From Kitasatospora terrestris (GTDB taxonomy: Bacteria; Actinomycetota; Actinomycetes; Streptomycetales; Streptomycetaceae), in assembly GCF_039542905.1 (NCBI RefSeq), contig NZ_BAABIS010000001.1:3658001-3722000 (forward strand): 64,000 nt of DNA. Direction: 5' to 3'. The notes under the pieces are model-generated. The model saw only the letters and a program-made list of their open reading frames with translations. It was not told where the DNA came from and searched no databases. Of the stretch, positions 7,887-16,969 are shown in pieces; the stretch's first letter is position 1, and each line of letters starts with the position of its first letter. Made by a program: the position numbers and the translations under genes.

Positions 7887-9340
7887 AGCCCGTACTCCTT
7901 CCAGCGCTTGGTGACCAGGGCGGCCGTCTCCGGGTCGGAGGTGACCATCTCGGGCCAGCCGCCGTCCCGGGTGTAGCCCTCCTCGGGGAGCTTGCGGGTC
8001 GCGTCGATGCCCGCCTTGCCGCCCCAGAACTGCTGGTAGGAGGCGTGGTCGAGGTGGTCGACCGGGCCCTCGACGACGGACAGGTCGCGGCTGTAGTCGA
8101 CGTTGCCGAGCGCCCGCCAGGCGACCTCCTGGTAGTCGTGCACGTCGCAGTCGGCGTCCACCACGACGATCAGCTTGGTCAGCGACATCATGTGGGCGCC
8201 CCAGATGGCGTGCATGACCTTCTGCGCGTGCTTGGGGTACTTCTTGTCGATCGAGACGATCACGCAGTTGTGGAAGCCGCCGGCCTCGGGCAGGTCGTAG
8301 TCGACGATGTCCGGGATGATCACCTTGAGCAGCGGCAGGAAGAAGCGCTCGGTGAACTTGCCGAGCGGGCCGTCCTCGGTCGGCGGACGGCCGACCACGA
8401 TGGACTGCAGGATCGGGCGGCGGCGCATGGTGACGCAGTCGATCGTCAGCGCCGGGAACGGCTCCTGCGGCGTGTAGAAGCCGGTGTGGTCGCCGAACGG
8501 GCCCTCGGGCAGCATCTTCCCGGGCTCCAGCCAGCCCTCCAGCACCACCTCGGCGTCGGCCGGGACCTGCAGCGGGACGGTCTTGCAGTCGACCATCTTC
8601 ACCCGCTCCCCCGCCACGAAGCCGGCGAACAGGTACTCGTCGATGTCACCCGGCAGCGGCGCGGTCGCCGCGTACGTCACGGCGGGCGGGCAGCCGAAGG
8701 CGATCGCGACCGGCAGGCGCTCGCCGCGCCTGGCGGCGACGGCGGCGTGGTTGCGGCTGTCCTTGTGGATCTGCCAGTGCATGCCGATGGTGCGCCGGTC
8801 GTGCCGCTGCAGCCGGTACAGGCCGAGGTTGCGCACCCCGCTGTCCGGGTCCTTGGTGTGGGTCAGGCCCAGGTTGAAGAAGGAGCCCCCGTCCATCGGC
8901 CAGGTGAAGAGCGCCGGCAGCTGCTCCAGGTCGACGTCGTCGCCGGTGAGCACCACCTCCTGCACCGGGGCGTCGCCGGACTTCACGTGCTTCGGCGGGA
9001 CGTGCGCCATCGAGGCGAGCTTGCCGAAGGCCTCGCGGAAGCCGGTGAAGCCCTGCGGCAGCTCCGGCTTCAGCAGCCCGGCGATCTTCTCGGCGATGTC
9101 GTCCGGCGACTTCAGGCCGAGCGACTTGGCGAGCCGGCGCTCGGTGCCGAAGACGTTCATCGCCAGCGGCATCGAGGAGCCCTTGACGTTCTCGAAGAGC
9201 AGCGCGGGGCCCTTCGCCTTCTGCACCCGGTCGACGATCTCGCCGACCTCCAGATACGGGTCGACCTCGGCCTTGATCCGCTTGAGGTCGCCCTCCCGCT
9301 CCAGGGCCCGGAGGAACGAACGGAGATCGTCGTATGCCAT
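7883..9340 (-). CDS. UbiD-family menaquinone decarboxylase (MqnL-like)
   Basis: A 485-residue UbiD-type, prenylated-FMN-dependent decarboxylase, starting MAYDDLRSFLRALEREGDLK and containing the conserved ENVKGS stretch and a central region of invariant histidines and glutamates. It would decarboxylate the naphthoate ring acid (free or prenylated) in the late futalosine pathway, using cofactor from the UbiX-type enzyme at 3854. The ATG at 9340 is chosen because family members begin there; the frame is open to 9391. It is coupled to mqnP by a 4-bp overlap. Confidence 0.9.
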   Translation of the reverse strand: MAYDDLRSFLRALEREGDLKRIKAEVDPYLEVGEIVDRVQKAKGPALLFENVKGSSMPLAMNVFGTERRLAKSLGLKSPDDIAEKIAGLLKPELPQGFTGFREAFGKLASMAHVPPKHVKSGDAPVQEVVLTGDDVDLEQLPALFTWPMDGGSFFNLGLTHTKDPDSGVRNLGLYRLQRHDRRTIGMHWQIHKDSRNHAAVAARRGERLPVAIAFGCPPAVTYAATAPLPGDIDEYLFAGFVAGERVKMVDCKTVPLQVPADAEVVLEGWLEPGKMLPEGPFGDHTGFYTPQEPFPALTIDCVTMRRRPILQSIVVGRPPTEDGPLGKFTERFFLPLLKVIIPDIVDYDLPEAGGFHNCVIVSIDKKYPKHAQKVMHAIWGAHMMSLTKLIVVVDADCDVHDYQEVAWRALGNVDYSRDLSVVEGPVDHLDHASYQQFWGGKAGIDATRKLPEEGYTRDGGWPEMVTSDPETAALVTKRWKEYGL

Positions 9341-9423
9341 ACCTGTCAGTATCGGGTACGGGCTAACCTGGCCCCGCCAAGAGGGTCCCATCTGTTGCTC
9401 ATCGTTCGGGGGAGTACGACGCC

Positions 9424-9843
9424 GTGCTGAGGATTCTGCCCACCGTGGCGCTGCTGGCGCTGTGGGTGTGGGCGTTCATCGACTGCCTGATCACGCCCGA
9501 GGACGAGATCCGCCACCTGCCCAAGGTGGTCTGGATCATCATCGTCCTGTTCTTCCCGCTGGTCGGCTCGATCGCCTGGCTGGTGGCCGGCAAGGACCGG
9601 GCCGGGGCCCGCTCCCGCCGCAACGTGGCGTGGCCGTCCGGCCCCACCGCGGGCTACCCCGAGTACGAGCGGCCGCAGCAGCGCCGGGTGGTCGCCCCGG
9701 ACGACGACCCCGAGTTCCTCGCCTCCCTCAAGCGCGACAACGCCCGCCACGAGGACATGCTCAAGCAGTGGGAGGCGGACCTGCGCCGCCGCGAGGAGGA
9801 ACTGCGCCGCGACGAGAACCCGGAGGGAGGCGCCAAGGGCTGA
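9424..9843 (+). CDS. PLD nuclease N-terminal domain membrane protein
   Basis: A 139-residue protein with two predicted membrane helices (about residues 3-22 and 35-55) forming the PLDc_N domain, recognised by FIDCLITPEDEIRHLPK and FPLVGSIAWLVAGKDR. The rest is a charged cytoplasmic tail rich in Arg and Glu (KQWEADLRRREEELRR), likely helical or coiled. It starts at a GTG with GGGGGAG 9 bp upstream. The domain is common as a stand-alone membrane protein in actinomycetes and its function is not established. It is divergent from the UbiD-type gene. Confidence 0.8.
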   Translation: MLRILPTVALLALWVWAFIDCLITPEDEIRHLPKVVWIIIVLFFPLVGSIAWLVAGKDRAGARSRRNVAWPSGPTAGYPEYERPQQRRVVAPDDDPEFLASLKRDNARHEDMLKQWEADLRRREEELRRDENPEGGAKG

Positions 9844-10197
9844 GCAATCGGCTTTTGGTGCATCTCTACCATCAGACCTGACAGACAACCCGGGTCATCG
9901 GCTGCCGACATATCGCCGCCCGCCACCGGCGGAGCGCGTGTCGGCAGCCTTTTCCACGCCCTCGGACCTACCCTGAGCTGGGACTCCGCGCGAATTTCGG
10001 CGCCCGGACGGCGCCTGCGCGGCAAGCCGCGGGCGGGCCGCGGGCCGCCGATCGACCCGTAGGGCTTCTGTCAGCCCTGTACAGCGATCGGCGCCCGACC
10101 TTGTACGGAATCGACGCCGAAACGCGGCCGCCCTCCCTCGTAGTGTCGTAAGTGAAGAAGTGTTCGCTGCTTCCCGCGAGCTTGGAGTGTGTACGAG
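9844..10197. other. Intergenic region with terminator and carboxylase upstream region
   Basis: This 354-bp gap holds the terminator at 9900-9953. After it comes an untranslated stretch leading to the carboxylase gene, with TAGTGT at 10141 as a possible -10 element but no convincing -35. No coding potential was seen. Confidence 0.6.
9900..9953 (+). terminator. Rho-independent terminator
   Basis: GGCTGCCGACA (9900-9910) and TGTCGGCAGCC (9939-9949) form a perfect 11-bp stem. A second GC stem lies inside the loop and TTTT follows directly. It terminates the PLDc_N gene; the U-tract is unusual for this GC-rich genome. Confidence 0.8.
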
Positions 10198-11799
10198 ATG
10201 ACGGTTCTGCACGATGCGCCGGTCGGTGACGAGATCCCCGAGATCCCGGCCGACGCGCGCGGTCGGGTGGCCGAGCTGCACAGCCTCCGCGAGCGGGTCC
10301 TGCGCGGGCCCAGCGAGAAGGCCACCGAGGCCCAGCACGCCAAGGGCAAGCTGACCGCCCGCGAGCGGATCGACCTGCTGCTGGACGAGGGCTCGTTCCA
10401 CGAGGTGGAGCCGCTGCGCCGGCACCGCGCCACCGGCTTCGGCCTGGAGGCGAAGAAGCCGCACACCGACGGCGTGGTGGTCGGCTGGGGCACCGTGCAC
10501 GGCCGCACCGTCTTCACCTACGCCCACGACTTCCGGATCTTCGGCGGCGCCCTCGGCGAGGCCCACGCCCAGAAGATCCACAAGATCATGGACATGGCCA
10601 TCGCGGCCGGTGCCCCGCTGGTCTCGCTGAACGACGGCGCCGGCGCCCGCATCCAGGAGGGCGTCACCGCCCTCGCCGGCTACGGCGGCATCTTCCAGCG
10701 CAACACCCGGGCCTCCGGCGTCATCCCGCAGATCTCCGTGATGCTCGGCCCCTGCGCCGGCGGCGCGGCGTACTCGCCGGCCCTGACCGACTTCGTCTTC
10801 ATGGTCCGCGAGACCTCGCAGATGTTCATCACCGGCCCGGACGTCGTCCAGGCCGTCACCGGCGAGAAGATCACCCAGAACGGCCTCGGCGGCGCCGACG
10901 TCCACTCCAGCGTCTCGGGCGTCTCGCACTTCGTCTACGACGACGAGCAGTCCTGCATCGAAGAGGTGCGCTACCTGCTCTCGCTGCTGCCGCAGAACAA
11001 CCGCGAGATGCCGCCGGTGCAGCCGAACGACGACCCGGTGGAGCGGCGCAACGAGTCGCTGCTCGACCTCGTCCCGGCCGACGGCAACCGCCCGTACGAC
11101 ATGCGCAAGGTCATCGAGGAGATCGTCGACCACGGCGAGTACCTGGAGGTCCACGAGCGCTGGGCCACCAACGTGATCTGCGCGCTGGCCCGGGTCGACG
11201 GCCACGTGGTCGGCATCATCGCCAACCAGCCGCAGTCGCTGGCCGGCGTGCTCGACATCAACGCCAGCGAGAAGTCCGCGCGCTTCGTACAGATGTGCGA
11301 CGCCTTCAACATCCCGCTGGTCACCATGCTGGACGTGCCGGGCTTCCTCCCCGGTGTCGACCAGGAGCACGACGGCATCATCCGGCACGGCGCCAAGCTG
11401 CTCTACGCCTACTGCAACGCCACCGTGCCGCGGATCCAGCTGATCCTGCGCAAGGCCTACGGCGGCGCCTACATCGTGATGGACTCCCGCTCCATCGGCG
11501 CGGACCTGTCCTTCGCCTGGCCCACCAATGAGATCGCCGTGATGGGCGCCGAGGGCGCGGCCAACGTGATCTTCCGCCGGGACATCGCCGGGGCCGAGGA
11601 CCCCGAGGCGATGCGGGCGCAGAAGATCAAGGAGTACAAGACCGAGCTGATGCACCCGTACTACGCGGCCGAGCGCGGCCTGGTGGACGACGTGATCGAC
11701 CCGGCCGAGACCCGCGCGGTGCTGGCCTCCTCGCTGGCGATGCTCCGCACCAAGCACGCCGACCTGCCGAGCCGCAAGCACGGCAACCCCCCGATGTAA
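10198..11799 (+). CDS. Acyl-CoA carboxylase beta subunit (PccB/AccB type carboxyltransferase)
   Basis: A 533-residue biotin-dependent carboxyltransferase that moves CO2 from biotinylated carrier protein to acetyl- or propionyl-CoA in the cytoplasm. Both crotonase-fold oxyanion regions are visible: NDGAGARIQEG in the N-domain and KAYGGAYIVMDS in the C-domain. The ATG at 10198 is preferred over the GTG at 10189 because GGAG at 10184 then has a 10-bp spacing. The epsilon subunit follows 58 bp downstream. Whether the main substrate is propionyl- or acetyl-CoA cannot be settled here; the biotinylated alpha subunit must be elsewhere. Confidence 0.93.
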   Translation: MTVLHDAPVGDEIPEIPADARGRVAELHSLRERVLRGPSEKATEAQHAKGKLTARERIDLLLDEGSFHEVEPLRRHRATGFGLEAKKPHTDGVVVGWGTVHGRTVFTYAHDFRIFGGALGEAHAQKIHKIMDMAIAAGAPLVSLNDGAGARIQEGVTALAGYGGIFQRNTRASGVIPQISVMLGPCAGGAAYSPALTDFVFMVRETSQMFITGPDVVQAVTGEKITQNGLGGADVHSSVSGVSHFVYDDEQSCIEEVRYLLSLLPQNNREMPPVQPNDDPVERRNESLLDLVPADGNRPYDMRKVIEEIVDHGEYLEVHERWATNVICALARVDGHVVGIIANQPQSLAGVLDINASEKSARFVQMCDAFNIPLVTMLDVPGFLPGVDQEHDGIIRHGAKLLYAYCNATVPRIQLILRKAYGGAYIVMDSRSIGADLSFAWPTNEIAVMGAEGAANVIFRRDIAGAEDPEAMRAQKIKEYKTELMHPYYAAERGLVDDVIDPAETRAVLASSLAMLRTKHADLPSRKHGNPPM

Positions 11800-11857
11800 C
11801 GCCCCCGTCGGCGCATCGGAACCCGGAAGACTTCAAGCCGCGAAAGAATCAGGAATC

Positions 11858-12064
11858 ATGAGCGAACCTCTTGTCCGCATCGTCCGCGGCTCGCTGAACG
11901 CCGAGGAGCTGGCCGCGCTCACCGCGGTGCTCGCCGCCCGCGCCGCCGCCCAGCAGGCCGCCGCCGCGACCGCCACCGCGGTGGTCGAGCCGATCGCCAA
12001 CTGGCAGCGCCTGGAGCGCCGCACGGCCTACTACTCGCCGGTCAGCTGGCAGCAGGCCGCGTAG
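11858..12064 (+). CDS. Acyl-CoA carboxylase epsilon subunit
   Basis: A 68-residue protein of the actinomycete-specific epsilon subunit family, which stabilises the alpha-beta carboxylase complex. It begins MSEPLVRIVRGSLNAEELAA, followed by an alanine-rich helix and the family ending NWQRLERRTAYYSPVSWQ. It is co-directional with the beta-subunit gene and is followed by a strong terminator, giving a two-gene unit. Confidence 0.9.
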   Translation: MSEPLVRIVRGSLNAEELAALTAVLAARAAAQQAAAATATAVVEPIANWQRLERRTAYYSPVSWQQAA

Positions 12065-12078
12065 GCGCAGGCACACGA

Positions 12079-12116
12079 CAGGGGCGCGAGGAACCGGGCG
12101 GTTCCTCGCGCCCCTG
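12079..12116. terminator. Bidirectional hairpin terminator
   Basis: A perfect 17-bp stem, CAGGGGCGCGAGGAACC paired with GGTTCCTCGCGCCCCTG, has the tetraloop GGGC. It separates the convergent epsilon-subunit gene and the hypothetical gene ending at 12129. The sequence resembles a GC hairpin that recurs in many Streptomyces genomes. Confidence 0.8.
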
Positions 12117-12128
12117 CGCTTCTCGCCC

Positions 12129-12515
12129 CTAGGCGGCGACGAGTGCGGCCGGCCTTCCGGCGTGCATGGTGGAGAGGTTGGCCGCCAGGCGCTGCGGGTC
12201 CTGGGCCAGCCAGAGCCTGAGGGCGGCTCCGAGCATGGCGCAGGACGAGCCGAGCCGGACGCCGGTGGACTGGGCGACCCGGGCGGTGGCGAGCACCAGC
12301 AGGTCGGCCAGGGCGGCCGGCAGCCAGACGGTGAGCGCGCACGGCGCCGGGACGGCCACCGCGGCGAGCAGCCGGTGGGCGTCTGCGGGGCAGTGCAGGG
12401 CCGGCAGGACGTCCAGCAGGCCGTCGGCGACCACCTCCGAGACGTCGCTGTGGTGGCCCTGGGCGAGATGCCGGAGCAGTGTTCTCTCCGCGGCGGTGAT
12501 TCGGACGGTCAGCAT
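12129..12515 (-). CDS. Hypothetical protein
   Basis: A 128-residue alanine- and leucine-rich protein that I do not recognise. It begins MLTVRITAAERTLLRHLAQG, then has a predicted helix VSEVVADGLLDVLPAL and a hydrophobic central part, LTVWLPAALADLLVLATARV, which reads more like a buried helix than a membrane span. The N-terminus is faintly like a ribbon or antitoxin-type DNA-binding start. The ATG at 12515 is uncertain: GAGG lies only 2 bp upstream and GGAG 12 bp upstream. It stands between the carboxylase terminator and ccsB. Confidence 0.55.
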   Translation of the reverse strand: MLTVRITAAERTLLRHLAQGHHSDVSEVVADGLLDVLPALHCPADAHRLLAAVAVPAPCALTVWLPAALADLLVLATARVAQSTGVRLGSSCAMLGAALRLWLAQDPQRLAANLSTMHAGRPAALVAA

Positions 12516-12610
12516 GACCTCGTCGCACTCCAATGTGCGGCCCTCCTCGCGGCTGGTTCGGATTCTGCAGGGGAGACGACGCGGCGCCCCCCGGTGTGAC
12601 ACGGCTCTGG

Positions 12611-13732
12611 TCAGACGCCGGCGTACGAGTGCTTGCCGGTGACGAAGATGTTGACGCCGTAGTAGTTGAAGAGCCAGCAGGCGAAGGCCAGCAGGGCCAG
12701 GTAGGCGGCCTTGCGGCCGCGCCAGCCGGCGGTGGCGCGGGCGTGCAGGTAGCAGGCGTAGGCGACCCAGGTGATGAAGGACCAGGTCTCCTTGGGGTCC
12801 CACTCCCAGTACTTGCCCCAGGCGGCCTCGGCCCAGATGGCGCCCGCGATGATGGTGAAGGTCCACAGCGGGAAGACCAGGGCGTTGATCCGGTAGGAGA
12901 GCTTGTCGAGCGTGGCGGAGGCCGGGAGGCGGCCCCAGACGGAGCCGGCCCGCGGGGTGGCGCCGGCGGCCAGGCGCCGCTCGTAGGAGTCCTTGCCGAG
13001 GTAGAGCACGGTGGCCACGGCCGCCGCGTAGAACGCGCCGCCGCACATGATGGCGGTGGAGACGTGGATCGCCAGCCAGTACGAGTGCAGGGCGGGGACG
13101 AGCTGCTCGGACTCGGTGTAGAGCACGGTGACCGCGATGCCGAGGGTGAGCAGCGCGGCGATCACCACCGGCAGGCCGAGCCAGCGGACGTTCTTCTTCG
13201 CGGCCAGCAGGCCGAGGTACGCGGTGATCATCATCAGCGCGAAGGCGCAGGAGAACTCGTACATGTTGCCCCACGGCCAGCGCATGACCGACAGGCCGCG
13301 GGTGAGCACGCCGCCGGCGTGCAGCAGGGCGCCGAGGACGGTGAGCGAGACGGCGATCCGGCCCGCCAGGTCGCCCTTCTCGCTGCCGCCGGCGGCGCCC
13401 GGGCCGTCCACCGGGGCGCCGTCGCCGCGGCCGCTGGTGACCGTGGTGGCGCCGGCGTCGGCGAGGGCGGTGCGGGTGAGCGTGGTGGTGCCGCCGCCGG
13501 AGGACGCGACGGTGACGGTGACCTTGCGGACGCCCTTGGCGGAGTCGTCCGCGGCGGCGACGGTCTCGGCCAGCGAGGACTGCTCGGCGGAGCGGACCGC
13601 GACCGCGCCCTTGGCGCCGAACGTCCACTCGAAGAGGTGGGCGAACATGGCCAGGGTGTACACGGCCATCGCCGAGTAGATCAGCTTGTTGGAGAGGTCG
13701 GCCAGCTGCGGGTCGACCGAGGCGAGATGCAC
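12611..13732 (-). CDS. ccsB: System II cytochrome c biogenesis protein CcsB (ResC-like)
   Basis: A 373-residue polytopic membrane protein that delivers and attaches heme to apocytochrome c together with ResB. The heme-handling signatures are present: WGNMYEFS near the middle and WGKYWEWDPKETWSF near the C-terminus, with flanking histidines expected to ligate heme. An extended hydrophilic loop after the first helix (about residues 45-120) is rich in Ala, Ser and Thr and longer than usual. It is the last gene of resA-ccdA-resB-ccsB, 3 bp after the resB stop. Confidence 0.92.
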   Translation of the reverse strand: MHLASVDPQLADLSNKLIYSAMAVYTLAMFAHLFEWTFGAKGAVAVRSAEQSSLAETVAAADDSAKGVRKVTVTVASSGGGTTTLTRTALADAGATTVTSGRGDGAPVDGPGAAGGSEKGDLAGRIAVSLTVLGALLHAGGVLTRGLSVMRWPWGNMYEFSCAFALMMITAYLGLLAAKKNVRWLGLPVVIAALLTLGIAVTVLYTESEQLVPALHSYWLAIHVSTAIMCGGAFYAAAVATVLYLGKDSYERRLAAGATPRAGSVWGRLPASATLDKLSYRINALVFPLWTFTIIAGAIWAEAAWGKYWEWDPKETWSFITWVAYACYLHARATAGWRGRKAAYLALLAFACWLFNYYGVNIFVTGKHSYAGV

Positions 13733-13735
13733 CGT

Positions 13736-15463
13736 CTACTCCTTGGAGTCCGGGTCGGCGGGGGTAACCGGGTCTGAGGGCCCGTCGGAGAGCTCGGTGG
13801 CGGGCTCGGTGGCGGGCTCGGTGGCGGGCTCGGGTGCGTCGATCGCCGGGGCGTCGTCCTGGAGCTCGACGGCGAGGTCGGCGAGCTCCTCGGCGGTCTT
13901 CGCGGACTCGCTGCGGGCCAGGCCCGCCACCTCGACGAGGGTGCGGCCGTCCGGTCCGGCGGTGGCGCGGACCCAGATCCGGCGGCGCTGGACGAACAGC
14001 GAGCCGATCAGGCCGAGGACGGCGGCGACGGCGCCGGCCAGCGCGACCGCGTTGCCGGGGCGGTGGGAGACGTTGAAGCTGGCCCACTGCTGGTAGCCGT
14101 CGAAGGTGATCGACCCGTAGCCGTCCGGGAGGGTCCAGCCCTGGCCGGGCTTGAGGCGGGCGCGGGCGATGGTGCCGTCCTGCTGGAGCTGGGTCATCGC
14201 CTTGGTGTCGAGCTGGTACACGTTCTGCGGCACGCCGGCGTCCGAGCGCAGGTCGCCCGCGTACGCGGTGAGCACCAGCATCGGGTCGGCGGCGCCCGGG
14301 AACATCGAGATCGGGCCGGTCTTCTCGAAGGACTCCGGCGCGGTCGGCAGGAAGTACCCGCTGAAGCCGAGCTGGGTCTTCTTGCCGCCGGCGTCCTGGC
14401 CGTAGTCGTTGACCTTGATCACACCGGTGGAGGTGAGGTTGCCGTCCTGCGGGAGGAAGGCCGTCGGGCCGCGGTAGACGATCTCGTTCTTGGCGTTGCG
14501 GACGGTGACCACCGGCGCGTAGCCGTGGCCGATCAGGAAGACCTTGGAGCTGCCGATCTCCAGCGGGTGGTTGACCGAGATGGTGGAGGTCTTCAGCCTG
14601 GTGGCGTCCGCCCCCTCCCAGTACCGGATGTGCGCGGTGAACTCGCGGGCGCTGCCCGCCTGGTCGCCGCTGGTCTGGTACTTCGCGGTGAAGCCGTCCA
14701 GCTTGAAGCCGAAGGCGTCCAGGTCCTCGGCGGTGTAGAACGCCGAGCCGGTGAAGTCGTCCAGCTGGGTGGTGGTGTTGGAGTAGCCCTGGCCCTCGAC
14801 CACCAGCTTGCCGCCGGAGCCGCTGGCCAGGCTGGCCCAGGCGAAGCCGGCCAGCAGGGCGAACAGCGAGAGGTGGAAGGCCAGGTTGCCGACCTCGCGC
14901 AGGTAGCCCTTCTCGGAGGAGACCGCGCCGCCGGCCAGGTTCGCCCGGAAGCCGCGCTTCTTCAGCAGCCGGTACGCGGCGGCGTTGACCGCCTTCGGGT
15001 CGGCGCCGGTGTGCCAGGCGGCGTACACCGGCATCCGGGTCAGGACGCGCGGGGCGGCCGGCGGCTGGGCGCGCAGCACGCCGACGAACTGCCAGGTGCG
15101 CGGCACGATGCAGCCGGCCAGCGAGACGAACAGCAGGATGTAGATCGCGGAGAACCAGACCGAGCTGTAGACGTCGAACAGCTGGAGCTTCTCGTAGACC
15201 GGCGTGACGCCCTTGTGCGCCGCCTTCCACTGCTCGACCTTGAACGCGTTCTGCCCGGTCTGCGGGATCAGCGAGCCGGGGATGGCGGCGAGCGACAGCA
15301 GGAAGAGCAGGATCAGCGCGACCCGCATCGAGGTCAGCTGGCGCCACATCCACAGCATCCAGCCGCGGATCCCTATCCCGACGACCGGCCCGTCCGACTC
15401 CTCGGGGGCACTGGTCAGCCGCTCGGCGTCCGCCGTGTCGGGGCCGGTCTTGGTGTCGCTCAC
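13736..15463 (-). CDS. resB: Cytochrome c biogenesis protein ResB
   Basis: A 575-residue partner of CcsB in heme export and ligation. The usual ResB layout is visible: membrane helices near residues 35-60 (MRVALILLFLLSLAAIPGSL), about 105-125 and 190-215, then a long extracytoplasmic domain and a final helix (NAVALAGAVAAVLGLIGSLFV). The tail is acidic and contains repeats of the residues ATEP. The start is a GTG at 15463, 2 bp after the ccdA stop, which fits translational coupling; reading further upstream would run into ccdA. Confidence 0.9.
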   Translation of the reverse strand: MSDTKTGPDTADAERLTSAPEESDGPVVGIGIRGWMLWMWRQLTSMRVALILLFLLSLAAIPGSLIPQTGQNAFKVEQWKAAHKGVTPVYEKLQLFDVYSSVWFSAIYILLFVSLAGCIVPRTWQFVGVLRAQPPAAPRVLTRMPVYAAWHTGADPKAVNAAAYRLLKKRGFRANLAGGAVSSEKGYLREVGNLAFHLSLFALLAGFAWASLASGSGGKLVVEGQGYSNTTTQLDDFTGSAFYTAEDLDAFGFKLDGFTAKYQTSGDQAGSAREFTAHIRYWEGADATRLKTSTISVNHPLEIGSSKVFLIGHGYAPVVTVRNAKNEIVYRGPTAFLPQDGNLTSTGVIKVNDYGQDAGGKKTQLGFSGYFLPTAPESFEKTGPISMFPGAADPMLVLTAYAGDLRSDAGVPQNVYQLDTKAMTQLQQDGTIARARLKPGQGWTLPDGYGSITFDGYQQWASFNVSHRPGNAVALAGAVAAVLGLIGSLFVQRRRIWVRATAGPDGRTLVEVAGLARSESAKTAEELADLAVELQDDAPAIDAPEPATEPATEPATELSDGPSDPVTPADPDSKE

Positions 15464-15465
15464 GG

Positions 15466-16242
15466 TCAGATTCCGATCGGGAAGTCGCTGGTGAGGTACT
15501 GGAGCTGGTTGACCATGGCGTCCCAGGCCCCGGTCACCAGCAGCAGGCCGACCGCGACGAGCATGCCGCCACCGATCCGCATGACCCACTGGTAGTGCTG
15601 CTTGATCCAGCCGAACGCGCCGAGCGCCTTGCGGAAGGCGAGCGCGGCCAACACGAACGGTACGCCCAGGCCCAGGCAGTAGACGGCCATCAGCAGCGCG
15701 CCGCGCCCGGCGCTGGCCTGGGTGAAGGCCAGCGACTGGATCGCGCCCATGGTCGGGCCGATGCACGGCGTCCAGCCGAGGCCGAAGACCACGCCGAGCA
15801 GCGGCGCGCCGGCCAGGCCCACCGCGGGGCGGCGGTGGGTGCGCAGCTCGCGCATGGTGAAGCCGGGCAGCAGGCCCATGAAGGCCAGGCCCATGGCGAC
15901 GGTCAGGACGCCCATCACGATGCTGATCGCCCGCTTGTGGTCCAGCAGGGTCTGCCCGAAGGAGCCGAACAGCGCGCCCATCGAGACGAAGACCGCCGCG
16001 AACCCGGCGATGAACAGCGCCGAGCCGAGCAGCATCCGGCCGCGCCGCCCGCCGCGGGCGTCCGCGAGGTCGGCGGCGGAGAAGCCGGTGACGTAGGAGA
16101 GGTAGCCGGGGACGAGCGGCAGCACGCAGGGCGAGAAGAAGGAGACCAGGCCGGCGGCGAGCGCGATCGGGAGGGCGAGCAGCAGCGCGCCGCTGCCGAC
16201 CGTGTCGTTGTACCCGACGGCGGCCGCGAGGTCGGTGGTCAC
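15466..16242 (-). CDS. ccdA: CcdA-family thiol-disulfide transmembrane protein
   Basis: A 258-residue protein with six predicted helices that passes reducing equivalents from cytoplasmic thioredoxin to ResA. The two redox cysteines lie in the expected places: SFFSPCVLPLVPGYLS in the first helix and GLGWTPCIGPTMGA in the fourth. The GTG start at 16242 overlaps the resA stop by 4 bp (GTGA), so translation is coupled. Its place between resA and resB fits System II cytochrome c maturation. Confidence 0.92.
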   Translation of the reverse strand: MTTDLAAAVGYNDTVGSGALLLALPIALAAGLVSFFSPCVLPLVPGYLSYVTGFSAADLADARGGRRGRMLLGSALFIAGFAAVFVSMGALFGSFGQTLLDHKRAISIVMGVLTVAMGLAFMGLLPGFTMRELRTHRRPAVGLAGAPLLGVVFGLGWTPCIGPTMGAIQSLAFTQASAGRGALLMAVYCLGLGVPFVLAALAFRKALGAFGWIKQHYQWVMRIGGGMLVAVGLLLVTGAWDAMVNQLQYLTSDFPIGI

Positions 16243-16841
16243 TTCGGCTCCGCCACGACCGGCTTGATCATCGACTCGAGGTCCTCGGCGGAGATCGCGT
16301 GCATCGAGCGGGCGGCCAGCCTGCCCTCGCGGTCGACCACGATGGTGGTGGGGATCGACTGGGGGTTGAGGCTGCCCTTGGGGAACTTCAGGATCTGGGT
16401 GCCGTCCGGGTCGTAGATGGACGGGTAGGTGATGCCGAAGTTCTTCTCGAAGCTCACCGCGTTGGCCGGGTCGGTGTCCCGGGTGTTGATGCCGAGGAAC
16501 TGGACGCCCTGGTCGGCGTACTTCTGGGCGACCTCCTGCAGGCCCTTGGCCTCGGCCCGGCAGGGGTTGCACCAGGAGCCCCAGATGTTGAGCACCACGA
16601 CCTTGCCCTTGTAGTCGGCGAGGGCGAGGGTGCCGGAGCCGTCCAGTCCGGTGCCGGAGATGTCCGGGGCGGGGGTGCGGTGGCCGGCCGCGGCGGTGTC
16701 GATGCCGCCCTTGCCGGTGATGAAGCCGGTCTGCCCGTCACCGCTCGTCGAACCGGAGCTCGAACAGCCGGCGAGGGCGAGGACACTGGCCGCGCCGAGG
16801 ACGGCGGCGAGGCGGAGGCGGCGGTGGGTCGTCCCAGACAT
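16239..16841 (-). CDS. resA: ResA/TlpA-type thioredoxin-like lipoprotein
   Basis: A 200-residue lipoprotein with a signal peptide ending in the lipobox LALAGC (Cys26) and a thioredoxin fold with the redox motif WCNPC. It keeps the apocytochrome c CXXCH cysteines reduced for heme attachment outside the membrane and is reduced by CcdA. It is first in the resA-ccdA-resB-ccsB operon. No Shine-Dalgarno precedes the ATG at 16841, and a Rex-operator-like site overlaps the start codon, so the message may be leaderless or start close to the ATG. Confidence 0.9.
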   Translation of the reverse strand: MSGTTHRRLRLAAVLGAASVLALAGCSSSGSTSGDGQTGFITGKGGIDTAAAGHRTPAPDISGTGLDGSGTLALADYKGKVVVLNIWGSWCNPCRAEAKGLQEVAQKYADQGVQFLGINTRDTDPANAVSFEKNFGITYPSIYDPDGTQILKFPKGSLNPQSIPTTIVVDREGRLAARSMHAISAEDLESMIKPVVAEPK

Positions 16842-16856
16842 GTGAAAAGTTTCGCA
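16841..16856. promoter_or_regulatory. Candidate Rex operator at the resA start
   Basis: TGTGAAAAGTTTCGCA matches the Rex operator core TGTGAACGCGTTCACA in both half-sites except for one base in the right arm. It touches the resA ATG. Rex itself is encoded at 49546-50409. Binding is inferred from the motif and from the respiratory role of the operon. Confidence 0.5.
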
Positions 16857-16969
16857 TGGGACTCCGGGCCGTTTGAGGGGGGTCCGGCCTTGTCTGCCGA
16901 ACCCCCCATGACCTGCGGTTTCATCCCTTATGATCCACTTAGTCCGGGCATTTTGGACCGTGGTCGGGC

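Noticed and set aside
12516..15353. Very long minus-strand frame running into the 12129-12515 protein
   Set aside because: Only the C-terminal 128 residues read as a protein; the rest is the wrong frame of resB and ccsB.
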